A DNA stretch of 13,288 bases from CANHVK01 sp046304235 (GCA_046304235.1 JBKCEW010000169.1:1-13288); one strand, 5' to 3'; numbered from the stretch's first letter, positions 1 through 7,439 are shown. Notes: generated from the letters alone by a model not told the origin. Translations and numbers: made by a program.

Positions 1-1
1 A

Positions 2-1111
2 AATTATAAAATTGATGATATTAATCATTTAAACCTCAAAGAAGAAAAGAAAATAAGTGACAATCAACTATCTAAATTTGAGCTAATTAATAAATTTGAT
101 TCTACATTCCTTGAATTAGATAAGTCAAATATATCTCAAAATACAACCAACGACCAAAAACATTATAACATAAACAAAGGAATGGAAATGAAAGAGCTTA
201 AACAAGACAGCTCAAGTCAATTTAAATTCAATAAAAACATCACAAATAAGGTTAGTTTCAATCCTATTGCAACTAAAATAAATCTTAGCGAAGACTCAAT
301 CTCGAAAATGACAAATAAAAACGTCGAAATTAATACAGAAAGAATTAAAAAGGTAGATGGAAAGTTAATAGATAGTTTATCAACTAGCAACGATACAAAA
401 CAAAAAGAACAATCAAATCAACTTCTTGCACTTAATCAAGTAATAAGCAATGATAATGATGAAAATGAACTTATTAAGAATAAAACTAATCAAGATACAC
501 AGTCAAATATTAATAAAGTTGATATTGACAATGCTGAATTTGAAAATAAAGGAAAAGAGAATCAAAACACTTCTATAGATAAACTTAAGAATATTGATCG
601 AAAAAACTATGACGCTAATATTGATGCAAACAAAAAAGATTATCAAAATGAGTTTTCAACTATTGATCAATTGAATACTAATATGTCTAAAATCAATACC
701 GCTTATGTTTCAACAAATAAAACATCTGATGCAAATGTAATTTCTAATGAGTCAAATAATTTATCTGAAAATTATGATTCTGAAGAAAAAAAACAATTTG
801 ATAAATCTCAAGATATAAGAGATTTATTTGAAAATATAGATAATAAGACTTTCAAATTAGACGATAAAGCAGCAAATTCACTTGGAGCATCTTATCCAGA
901 AGGAGTAACTGAAGAATCATTCAATAAAAATGATGATAGAGGACTTGCATACGCTGTAATCACCAGAAGAATTGTTGTAAAGAATGGTTTTGGAGCAGTT
1001 TTTGTCAGAACAGTTACTAAAAACTCTATTACTTACACAAAAGATAACCAACCAATTACTGAACATGTATGGCAAATTGAAACCCAAAATGCTAACATGA
1101 AAAAAAACTAA
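2..1111 (+). CDS. Asn/Lys/Asp-rich protein of unknown function with a compact C-terminal module (5' partial)
   Basis: I do not recognize this protein. The reading frame is open from the left window edge, so the ATG at 182 is probably internal and the true start lies outside; 369 residues are visible. Roughly the first 290 are low complexity, dominated by Asn, Lys, Asp, Ser, Ile and Glu, with no Cys and almost no Pro or Trp, so they are probably disordered. The last 76 residues (from 881) differ: they begin with LGASYPEGVTEESF, continue through ITRRIVVKNG and a Val/Tyr/Thr-rich beta-like stretch, and end at HVWQIETQ. They look like a folded beta-rich module, and from memory similar C-termini occur in other Flavobacteriales proteins, which I cannot verify here. 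The stop lies 4 bases before mpl on the same strand, suggesting co-transcription and possible translational coupling. No signal peptide can be judged because the N-terminus is missing. Confidence 0.8.
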   Translation, partial: NYKIDDINHLNLKEEKKISDNQLSKFELINKFDSTFLELDKSNISQNTTNDQKHYNINKGMEMKELKQDSSSQFKFNKNITNKVSFNPIATKINLSEDSISKMTNKNVEINTERIKKVDGKLIDSLSTSNDTKQKEQSNQLLALNQVISNDNDENELIKNKTNQDTQSNINKVDIDNAEFENKGKENQNTSIDKLKNIDRKNYDANIDANKKDYQNEFSTIDQLNTNMSKINTAYVSTNKTSDANVISNESNNLSENYDSEEKKQFDKSQDIRDLFENIDNKTFKLDDKAANSLGASYPEGVTEESFNKNDDRGLAYAVITRRIVVKNGFGAVFVRTVTKNSITYTKDNQPITEHVWQIETQNANMKKN

Positions 1112-1115
1112 TTCC

Positions 1116-2477
1116 ATGACAAAAAAAGTCCATTTTATTGCAATTGGAGGAAGTGCTATGCACAATTTAGCAATTGCACTTAGTAGAAACGGATATAAAG
1201 TTACTGGTTCAGACGATGAAATATTCGAACCTTCGGCATCACGACTAAAAAAACAAGGAATTTACCCTTCTAAAATAGGTTGGAATGCAAATATGATTAC
1301 TTCAGACTTAGAAGCAGTAATCTTAGGGATGCATGCTCGAAATGATAACCCTGAATTATTAAAAGCAAAAGAATTAGAGATACCAATTTATTCTTATCCT
1401 GAGTATTTATATCAACAAAGCATCAATAAAAAAAGAATTGTAATTGGAGGAAGTCATGGAAAAACAACCATTACATCTATGATTTTACATGTCGTATCTA
1501 AACTCGGTTTAGATGTTGACTATATGGTAGGTGCACAACTAGAAGGATATGATTGTATGGTGAAATTAACAGATTCAGCCCCTTTTATGATACTTGAAGG
1601 AGATGAATATTTAAGTTCTCCCATAGACAGAAGACCAAAATTTCATTTATACAAACCACATGCAGCAATAATTAGCGGTATCGCTTGGGATCATATCAAT
1701 GTGTTTCCAACTTTTGAAAATTATATTGAGCAATTTGATCTATTTTGTAATTGTATTGAACCCAATGGAACTTTAGTATACAATAATGAAGATACTGAAG
1801 TTAAAAAATTAGGAGAGAAGTTTTCAAATAAAATAAATACTATACCATATAATACTCCTATTTACAATATAAAGAATAATGGTACTGAAGTTGAATTTGA
1901 AAACAAACTTTATAGCCTCAAAATTTTCGGTGAACATAATTTGCAAAATGTTTTTGGTGCAATGACTTTAAGTAAGGAATTAGGAATTACACCTGAACAA
2001 TTTTTAAATGAATTATCAGATTTTCAGGGTGCCGGAAAGAGACTTCAAAAGGTAGTTGAAACAGATACTTTTGTAATGTTTAAAGATTTTGCACATTCAC
2101 CTTCAAAATTAATGGCAACAACTAAAGCGGTAAAAGAACAATATCCTGACAGAGAATTGGTAGCTTGTATGGAATTACATACATTTTCTTCGCTTAAAAA
2201 GGAATTTTTACCACATTACGAAAACACGATGGATAAAGCTGACCATGCATTGGTTTATTTTAATCCTCATGTTGTGGAACATAAAAAATTAGAACCAATT
2301 TCTGTTTCGCAAGTTAAATCAGCCTTTGGAGGAGATGTGTCTGTGGTTAATGAAACCAAAGCAGTCCTTCAATTTATTAAATCTTTTGATTTCTCCAATA
2401 AAGTTCTATTAATGATGAGTTCAGGAACATTTGATGGAATAAATTATGATGAATTAGGTGAGGAATTAAAACAATAA
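1116..2477 (+). CDS. mpl: UDP-N-acetylmuramate:L-alanyl-gamma-D-glutamyl-meso-diaminopimelate ligase (Mpl-type Mur ligase)
   Basis: Mpl ligates the recovered murein tripeptide L-Ala-gamma-D-Glu-meso-Dap onto UDP-MurNAc with ATP, a cytoplasmic cell-wall recycling step. The 453 residues match the usual length (about 455). The N-terminal Rossmann part starts VHFIAIGGSAM and continues to GYKVTGSDDEIFEPSASRL; the ATP P-loop GGSHGKTT is at residues 111-118; LEGDEYLSSPIDRRPKF forms the central-domain DEY region; DFAHSP (324-329) opens the C-terminal domain. SDDEIFEPS and the DRRPKF region resemble E. coli Mpl (SDANVYPPM, DKRSKF) more than MurC, which is why I prefer Mpl; MurC remains the alternative. 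The ATG sits 4 bases after the preceding stop, so the two probably form one transcript. Its stop is 5 bp from the stop of a convergent glycosyltransferase, with no clear terminator between. Confidence 0.85.
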   Translation: MTKKVHFIAIGGSAMHNLAIALSRNGYKVTGSDDEIFEPSASRLKKQGIYPSKIGWNANMITSDLEAVILGMHARNDNPELLKAKELEIPIYSYPEYLYQQSINKKRIVIGGSHGKTTITSMILHVVSKLGLDVDYMVGAQLEGYDCMVKLTDSAPFMILEGDEYLSSPIDRRPKFHLYKPHAAIISGIAWDHINVFPTFENYIEQFDLFCNCIEPNGTLVYNNEDTEVKKLGEKFSNKINTIPYNTPIYNIKNNGTEVEFENKLYSLKIFGEHNLQNVFGAMTLSKELGITPEQFLNELSDFQGAGKRLQKVVETDTFVMFKDFAHSPSKLMATTKAVKEQYPDRELVACMELHTFSSLKKEFLPHYENTMDKADHALVYFNPHVVEHKKLEPISVSQVKSAFGGDVSVVNETKAVLQFIKSFDFSNKVLLMMSSGTFDGINYDELGEELKQ

Positions 2478-2482
2478 GAATC

Positions 2483-3517
2483 TTACTTTATGCAACTTAA
2501 AAGAGTTTTTCTTCTTAATTCTAAATTAAAATTTTGTTCAATTCTATTTCGAATCATTTTTGTATTAATTTCTTTAGTAGGATTTAATGCCTCTTCAATG
2601 ATAGAAATCAATTCTCTTGTAGATTTTTTATTCAAGATATATCCGCTATCTCCAACTATAAAGGGCATGGCACCTACAGATGAAACGATTGGAATACATT
2701 CGCATAACATTGCTTCACATAGCGCATTTGGAAATCCTTCACTCATAGAAAGTTGTAAATAGAATTGTTTGGATGAAATAAAATCAGCTAATTCTGTATT
2801 TGGTATAGGGTCTAATAAAATAATATTCCGTGGAACTACTTTATGATTAATACTACTTCCACCAACAATATAAAACTTACACTCAGGTAAAAGGGGAGCA
2901 ACTTCAAAAATTAAATCAATTCCTTTTAACTGAAACCCAAATCTACTCCCTAGATTTGCTCCAACTGTAACAAAAGTTTGTGGTTCTTTAACTTTTGTGC
3001 ATTTCCATAATTCTGAATCGTACCCATTATTAATCACTTTAAAAGGTGTTTTAATATTCTTTATGAAATATTTGTATCCTTGAAAAGGGAAATCATTAGA
3101 CTGATAATCATATTTATATTCTACTAATGTATCATCAACAGGAAGTAGAAGGGAAGCATTTTTCAAACTAATGGTAGTTGCAATTTTCAATCCTTTCTTG
3201 AAGAAATTACCATATCGAATTGAAGGAAATGAAACACAATCTGTTCCACCCAAAACAATGATACTTTTTTTCCTTAAAATTTTAGAAATTAAACTCGGTA
3301 AAACAGAATGATACCCGCCAAATTGAGTTATGTAAATGTTCGAATTAAAAAGATTTTTAAGAATAAATAAAAATTGACTAATAAAAAAAAAAGGTACTTT
3401 CTTTTTATTCGTAACGTCAAAATGAAAAATTATAAGTTCAAATTCTTTTTCAATGATTTCAATATCTTTTTTTACAAAAGAAGATAAACCGTTATGAAAA
3501 TACAGAATTTTTTTCAC
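2483..3517 (-). CDS. Glycosyltransferase family 4-like protein (GT-B fold)
   Basis: A probable retaining glycosyltransferase transferring a sugar from a nucleotide-sugar donor, likely cytoplasmic or at the inner membrane face, in surface glycan synthesis. The 344 residues show the GT-B layout: an N-terminal acceptor half with a hydrophobic patch (about 42-57) and VLGGTDC (88-94); the linker VINNGYDSELW (161-171); and a C-terminal donor half with LKGIDLIFEVA (197-207), KFYIVGG (214-220) and the EX7E motif SEGFPNALCEAM with E260 and E268. Donor and acceptor cannot be deduced. The start is GTG at 3517, whose G is also the last base of the upstream methyltransferase's TAG stop, so the two genes are almost certainly translationally coupled. 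Ten consecutive T residues on the coding strand (3383-3392, encoding Pro-Phe-Phe-Phe-Ile, residues 42-46) are a potential slippage site. Confidence 0.82.
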   Translation of the reverse strand: MKKILYFHNGLSSFVKKDIEIIEKEFELIIFHFDVTNKKKVPFFFISQFLFILKNLFNSNIYITQFGGYHSVLPSLISKILRKKSIIVLGGTDCVSFPSIRYGNFFKKGLKIATTISLKNASLLLPVDDTLVEYKYDYQSNDFPFQGYKYFIKNIKTPFKVINNGYDSELWKCTKVKEPQTFVTVGANLGSRFGFQLKGIDLIFEVAPLLPECKFYIVGGSSINHKVVPRNIILLDPIPNTELADFISSKQFYLQLSMSEGFPNALCEAMLCECIPIVSSVGAMPFIVGDSGYILNKKSTRELISIIEEALNPTKEINTKMIRNRIEQNFNLELRRKTLLSCIK

Positions 3518-4212
3518 TAAAATCTTGCTTTGATATTTTGTATCAATTGCTTTATTTTTGAAACTAATTCAAGTGATTTTATTTCCGTATTTCGAATAAA
3601 TACAATAGATAAATAATTATTTACGTTTGTGTGAATTGAATATGGAATAATTGAATGAACCTGAAAACCAAATGGATAAGTATTATTCAGTAAATCCTGC
3701 ATTGAAAGTGATTGATCTATTATTTGTAATTGCTCTGGTCTGTTATTACGAGTGAAATTTAAAGAATTTGGTTCAGGAATGTTTATCAATAATTTTGCAT
3801 TTGGAGAACAATATTTTGAAATTCTTTCAAATAAAGCTTTATGTTCTTCAACTGGAATATGTTCAAGTACATCTGGGAAAACAACAAAATCAAATTTAAT
3901 TTCACTTTCAAAATCAGTCATATCTGTACATATAAATGAAGCGTTTTTTTGTGAATTAAATTTTTTTGCTAATTCAATACTTTTAGGTGAAATATCGCAC
4001 CCAACAAATTTACCAGCATTTATAAAAGGGATAATTAGAGTACTAACGGTACCAATACCACAACCTATTTCCAGTACATTTGAATTTGAAAGTAAGCCAA
4101 TCTCTTTGAGTTTTTTGAAAATTAATCTATGTCTAACGCTTACACCTATTTTTTTTTGATTATCAGTAAATGTATCGTAAAAGTCTTTAACGTTTTGTTT
4201 AGATTCACTCAT
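3517..4212 (-). CDS. SAM-dependent class I methyltransferase
   Basis: A 231-residue Rossmann-fold methyltransferase. SAM-binding motif I is VLEIGCGIG (46-54). The acidic residue ending strand 2 is D73 in GCDISPKSIELA, a second acidic site is CTDMTDF (95-101), and post-I motif FVVFPDVLEHIP (109-120) is typical of small-molecule or lipid/glycan O- or N-methyltransferases. Substrate is unknown; the one-base overlap with the glycosyltransferase start suggests a shared glycan or glycolipid pathway. I place the start at ATG 4212 (MSESKQNVKDFYDTF). A TTG at 4251 would add 13 residues, but those codons lie in a terminator hairpin and overlap a -7 promoter box, so they are probably not transcribed. 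An A9 tract on the coding strand (4149-4157) lies near residues 19-22. A UbiG/COQ5-like role is possible but less likely given the neighbor. Confidence 0.82.
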   Translation of the reverse strand: MSESKQNVKDFYDTFTDNQKKIGVSVRHRLIFKKLKEIGLLSNSNVLEIGCGIGTVSTLIIPFINAGKFVGCDISPKSIELAKKFNSQKNASFICTDMTDFESEIKFDFVVFPDVLEHIPVEEHKALFERISKYCSPNAKLLINIPEPNSLNFTRNNRPEQLQIIDQSLSMQDLLNNTYPFGFQVHSIIPYSIHTNVNNYLSIVFIRNTEIKSLELVSKIKQLIQNIKARF

Positions 4213-4216
4213 GCGT

Positions 4217-4247
4217 ATAAAATAATAAGGGAGCCAAATTGACTCCC
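4217..4247 (-). terminator. Rho-independent terminator of the aminotransferase
   Basis: GGGAGCC at 4229-4235 pairs with GACTCCC at 4241-4247 (7 bp including one G-T pair, extendable by an A-T pair at 4228/4248) around a 5-base loop. On the minus strand it is followed by the T-rich TTATTATTTTAT. It lies 36 bases past the aminotransferase stop and just before the methyltransferase ATG. Confidence 0.75.
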
Positions 4248-4248
4248 T

Positions 4249-4279
4249 CAAATATAATAGATTAAAATATAATAGAAAA
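4249..4279 (-). promoter_or_regulatory. Bacteroidota-type promoter for the methyltransferase/glycosyltransferase pair
   Basis: On the minus strand a perfect -7 match TATATTTG (4256-4249) lies 19 bases downstream of TTTT (4279-4276), close to the -33 consensus TTTG. The predicted transcription start, near 4244, falls inside the 5' arm of the preceding gene's terminator hairpin, so the new transcript would not carry the whole stem. The leader to the ATG at 4212 would be about 30 bases. Confidence 0.5.
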
Positions 4280-4282
4280 GTT

Positions 4283-5479
4283 TTAAACCCTTCCTGGATA
4301 TACTTTTAATGCTTCCTCTAGAATTCGAACAGATTTCTTAAGTGAATCTTGATTTAAAACATAAGCTATTCTTGCTTCATTTAATCCAGATCCAGGAGTA
4401 GAGTAGAATCCACTTGCTGGAGCCATCATTACTGTTGCTCCTTCAAATTCAAATTCTTCCAATAACCATTGACAGAATTTTTCTGCACTATCAACTGGGA
4501 ATTTAGCAACACAATAGAATGCACCACTTGGTTTAGGACAAAATACACCAGGAATACTATTTAAACCATCCACCATAATATTTCTTCGAATAACATATTC
4601 GGAAACTACATTATCGAAATAAGATTGAGGCGTATTTAATGCTGCTTCAGAAGCAATTTGATCTATCGTAGGTGGAGATAAACGTGCTTGACCGAATTTC
4701 AATGCTGATGAAATAACTTCTTTGTTTTTAGAAATTAAAGCACCGATACGAGCTCCACACATTGAATATCGTTTAGAAACAGAATCAATCATAATGACAT
4801 TATTTTCGATTCCTTCCAAATTCATTGTAGAAAAAGGAACTGCTCCATCGTAACAAAATTCACGATACACTTCATCTGCAAATAAGAATAAATCATGTTT
4901 CTTAACTATATCTCTTAATTTTTCTAATTCTTCTTTGGAATATAAATAACCTGTTGGGTTTCCAGGGTTACAAATCAATATAGCTTTCGTTTTAGATGTG
5001 ATTTTTTTCTCAAACTCTTCTACAGGAGGTAAAGCAAATCCACTTTCAATAGATGAAGCAACAGGAATTACCTTTAATCCTGCAGTAACAGCAAAACCAT
5101 TATAATTAGCATAAAAAGGCTCAGGAATAATTACTTCATCTCCTGGATCACAAGTAGTCATAAAACCAAAAATTAAAGCCTCAGATCCACCAGTTGTAAT
5201 TATAATATCTTCAGAATTCACTGGAATACCTGTTTTTTGATAATATGCTGCTAAACCATTTCTATATGATTCAAAACCAGCAGAATGACTATATTCAATC
5301 ACTTTTTGATCAAAATTTTTGATTGCATTTAATGCAACTTCAGGCGTTTCAATATCCGGTTGACCAATATTTAAATGGTAAACAACTTTTCCTTTTTTCT
5401 TTGCTGCATCAGCAAAAGGTACCAATTTACGAATTGGTGACGCAGGCATATCTACTGCTTTTTGTGCTATTTTAGGCAT
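4283..5479 (-). CDS. PLP-dependent class I/II aminotransferase (aspartate aminotransferase-like)
   Basis: A 398-residue fold-type I aminotransferase transferring an amino group between an amino acid and a 2-oxoacid, cytoplasmic. Visible active-site features (numbered from the ATG at 5479): the N-terminal GQPDIETP substrate loop, TGGSEAL cofactor-phosphate loop near 96-102, N174 in NPGNPTG, D202 and Y205 in FADEVYREF, the Schiff-base lysine K236 in DSVSKRYSMCGARIG, and the carboxylate-binding arginine near R370 in NEARIAYV. The family includes aspartate, aromatic and alanine-type enzymes, and specificity cannot be decided, so no symbol is given. A GTG at 5497 would add 6 residues (MSKIFN), but it overlaps the TAAATTTG promoter box, and the ATG gives MPKIAQKAVDMPASPIRKL, the N-terminus I would expect. 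It is divergent from the M15 peptidase and followed by a hairpin terminator. Confidence 0.88.
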   Translation of the reverse strand: MPKIAQKAVDMPASPIRKLVPFADAAKKKGKVVYHLNIGQPDIETPEVALNAIKNFDQKVIEYSHSAGFESYRNGLAAYYQKTGIPVNSEDIIITTGGSEALIFGFMTTCDPGDEVIIPEPFYANYNGFAVTAGLKVIPVASSIESGFALPPVEEFEKKITSKTKAILICNPGNPTGYLYSKEELEKLRDIVKKHDLFLFADEVYREFCYDGAVPFSTMNLEGIENNVIMIDSVSKRYSMCGARIGALISKNKEVISSALKFGQARLSPPTIDQIASEAALNTPQSYFDNVVSEYVIRRNIMVDGLNSIPGVFCPKPSGAFYCVAKFPVDSAEKFCQWLLEEFEFEGATVMMAPASGFYSTPGSGLNEARIAYVLNQDSLKKSVRILEEALKVYPGRV

Positions 5480-5496
5480 ATTAAAAATTTTACTCA

Positions 5497-5528
5497 CAAA
5501 TTTAGTAAATCTTCGCTTTTTAAATAAA
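5497..5528 (-). promoter_or_regulatory. Promoter of the PLP-dependent aminotransferase
   Basis: The minus strand carries TAAATTTG (5504-5497), a perfect TAnnTTTG match, with TTTA at 5528-5525 after a 20-base spacer as a one-mismatch -33 element. The gap to the ATG at 5479 is 17 bases. The box includes the alternative GTG at 5497, which argues against that codon being the start. Confidence 0.55.
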
Positions 5529-5578
5529 AAGGTTTCTTTTTTTTATTGATTGTTATCTAATGAAAAATAAAGCATGTT

Positions 5579-5586
5579 TATATTTG
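5579..5586 (+). promoter_or_regulatory. Promoter -7 element of the M15 dipeptidase gene
   Basis: TATATTTG matches TAnnTTTG perfectly and lies 17 bases before the ATG at 5604. I see no convincing -33 TTTG at the usual spacing of 18-21 bases; the nearest is ATTG at 5549-5552, which is 26 bases away. It is divergent from the aminotransferase promoter about 75 bases away. Confidence 0.45.
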
Positions 5587-5603
5587 TGAAAACTCAATTT
5601 TAA

Positions 5604-6266
5604 ATGAATTTTTTTTATACTATTTTAATTTATATAAGTCTATCTTTTTCATTTCAAAAAAAAGAAAAAATAAATGGCTTAGAGAATCTTACTGATATAC
5701 AATCTTTAAACCCATCAATCCAAATTGACATCAAATATGCTACAACTGATAATTTTATGCACAAACAATTATATTTCAATATAAACAAGATATATCTTCA
5801 ACCTGATGTAGCATTAAGACTTTCTAAATGTCAAAAATTTCTAAAAAAAATAAATCCAGATTACAGTCTACTTGTTTATGATGGAGTTAGACCACTTTCT
5901 GTTCAAAAAGCAATGTGGGATGCTTTAGACTCTATACCTCCAGCAAAAAGAGGTAAATTCGTTTCAAATCCTGCCAACGGAAGTGTTCATAATTATGGTG
6001 CTGCCGTCGATTTAACAATATGTGATAAACATGGTAAAGCTTTAGATATGGGAGCGGGTTACGACGACATTAGGGAAATTGCTTACCCATCGAAGGAAGA
6101 ATATTATTTTAAATTAGGATTATTAAAACCAATACACATTCAAAACAGAAAATTATTACGTAAGGTAATGGAATACCAAAATTTTAGAAATATTCCAACT
6201 GAGTGGTGGCATTTTAATGCATGTTCTAGAAAAGAAGCAAAAATCAAATATAAAATTATTCCTTAA
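5604..6266 (+). CDS. M15 family D-alanyl-D-alanine dipeptidase (VanX/DdpX-like)
   Basis: A zinc peptidase expected to hydrolyze free D-Ala-D-Ala. All family active-site elements are present: zinc ligands H129 and D136 in SVHNYGAAVD, the EWWH motif with E200 as catalytic base and H203 as third ligand, and R96 in YDGVRP matching VanX Arg71. Ligand spacing (7, then 67 residues) is close to VanX (7, then 61). Length is 220 residues against about 202 for VanX; the excess is mainly an N-terminal hydrophobic segment (residues 1-17, NFFYTILIYISLSFSF) followed by QKKEK. It could be a signal peptide or anchor, though it lacks a basic n-region, a clear cleavage site or a lipobox, so localization is uncertain. 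There are no Van-type regulators or ligases nearby, so a role in wall turnover rather than glycopeptide resistance is inferred. Confidence 0.85.
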   Translation: MNFFYTILIYISLSFSFQKKEKINGLENLTDIQSLNPSIQIDIKYATTDNFMHKQLYFNINKIYLQPDVALRLSKCQKFLKKINPDYSLLVYDGVRPLSVQKAMWDALDSIPPAKRGKFVSNPANGSVHNYGAAVDLTICDKHGKALDMGAGYDDIREIAYPSKEEYYFKLGLLKPIHIQNRKLLRKVMEYQNFRNIPTEWWHFNACSRKEAKIKYKIIP

Positions 6267-6324
6267 ATTTCAGTTTTTAATATCCGACTTACTCTAAACA
6301 GGGATTAATCACGATTTATTTTCC

Positions 6325-6332
6325 TATATTCG
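6325..6332 (+). promoter_or_regulatory. Weak promoter -7 element of ilvE
   Basis: TATATTCG differs from TAnnTTTG at one position and lies 18 bases before the ATG at 6351, the same distance as the better matches in this window. No -33 element is evident. The gene could instead be read through from the dipeptidase, since no terminator hairpin is visible in the 84-base gap. Confidence 0.3.
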
Positions 6333-6350
6333 CGTAAATATGCTTGCTAT

Positions 6351-7421
6351 ATGCTAGAACAAACAATCAACTTTAAAATTACTCAAACACCTGAGTCAAG
6401 AGTTACGCAGGTGGATTGGGAAAACCTTCCATTTGGTAGACTTTTTTCAGATCACATGTTGTTGATGGAATATGCAAATGGAGAGTGGCAAACACCTGAA
6501 ATACTTCCTTTTGGCCCAATTCCTGTTCATCCTGCGACTTCTGCATTACATTATGGTCAAGCGATATTTGAAGGAATGAAAGCTAACAAATCCCCAGAAG
6601 GAGAAGTTTTAATTTTCAGACCTGAAATGAATGCCAAACGTTTTCAAGAGTCTTGCGAAAGAATGGGAATGCCTTTGATCCCTGAAACATTATTTGTTGA
6701 ATGTGTTAGAAAATTAGTAGACTTAGATAGAGAATGGATACCTAACAAACCTGGTTATTCACTATACATAAGACCATTTATGTTTGCTACTGATGAATTT
6801 GTAGGTATTAGACCGTCTGATAATTATAAATTTATGATTTTTGCATCCCCTGTAGGTGCATATTATTCGGAACCAGTAAATGTTTTGATTGAAGAACATT
6901 ATACACGTGCAGCTGAGGGTGGGGTAGGCCGAGCAAAAGCAGCTGGAAACTATGGAGCTTCCTTATTTCCAGCAAAATTAGGTCAATTAAAAGGATATCA
7001 TCAATTGCTTTGGACAGATGCTAAAACTCATGAATATGTGGAAGAATCCGGTACAATGAATATTGTTTTTATCATCAATGGAAAACTAGTTACTCCTTCT
7101 GAAGAAAGCGATACTATATTGAGAGGAATAACTAAACGTAGTGTAATTGAAGTTGCTCAATCTTGGGGGGTTGAAATTGAAGAACGAAAAGTTACTGTGA
7201 AAGAAATCATCGAAGCAATTAAAAATGGTTCTTGTACTGAAGTATTTGGTGCTGGTACTGCGGCTACGATTGCACACATAAACAAAATAGGATTTAGAGG
7301 TGAAGATTTTTTCTTACCTGCTATTGAATCAAGGTCTTTTTCACTAAAAATGGAGAAATATTTAAATGACCTAAAAAATGGTTTAATTGAAGACGAATTT
7401 GGTTGGCTATTAAAAGCTTAA
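6351..7421 (+). CDS. ilvE: Branched-chain amino acid aminotransferase (class IV, type II BCAT)
   Basis: It interconverts leucine, isoleucine and valine with their 2-oxoacids using glutamate/2-oxoglutarate, in the cytoplasm. The protein has 356 residues, the length of the long bacterial/eukaryotic BCAT type (about 350-365) rather than the roughly 310-residue E. coli IlvE. Evidence: the N-terminal SALHYGQAIFEGMKA, a hallmark of this type; the Schiff-base lysine K196 in GGVGRAKAAGNYGASL; EESGTMN (231-237), matching the ExGTMN cofactor motif; and the C-terminal EVFGAGTAATIAHI. It stands alone, without other ilv or leu genes nearby. It lies 84 bp after the dipeptidase stop and has a weak promoter match of its own. 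It ends at a bidirectional terminator shared with the convergent dcp. Confidence 0.93.
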   Translation: MLEQTINFKITQTPESRVTQVDWENLPFGRLFSDHMLLMEYANGEWQTPEILPFGPIPVHPATSALHYGQAIFEGMKANKSPEGEVLIFRPEMNAKRFQESCERMGMPLIPETLFVECVRKLVDLDREWIPNKPGYSLYIRPFMFATDEFVGIRPSDNYKFMIFASPVGAYYSEPVNVLIEEHYTRAAEGGVGRAKAAGNYGASLFPAKLGQLKGYHQLLWTDAKTHEYVEESGTMNIVFIINGKLVTPSEESDTILRGITKRSVIEVAQSWGVEIEERKVTVKEIIEAIKNGSCTEVFGAGTAATIAHINKIGFRGEDFFLPAIESRSFSLKMEKYLNDLKNGLIEDEFGWLLKA

Positions 7422-7439
7422 CTACTTTTAGTTCATAAT

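Noticed and set aside
182..1111. The ATG at 182 as the true start of the Asn/Lys-rich gene
   Set aside because: The same frame is open with the same amino-acid bias from position 2, so the gene continues upstream of the window.
917..1165. A minus-strand open frame antisense to the end of the Asn/Lys-rich gene and the start of mpl
   Set aside because: It spans two well-supported plus-strand genes and has no features of its own.
4213..4251. A TTG start at 4251 for the methyltransferase
   Set aside because: These codons form the terminator hairpin of the upstream gene and the end of a -7 promoter box; the ATG at 4212 gives a normal family N-terminus.
5480..5497. A GTG start at 5497 for the aminotransferase
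   Set aside because: The GTG overlaps the TAAATTTG promoter box, and the ATG six codons later gives the expected N-terminus.
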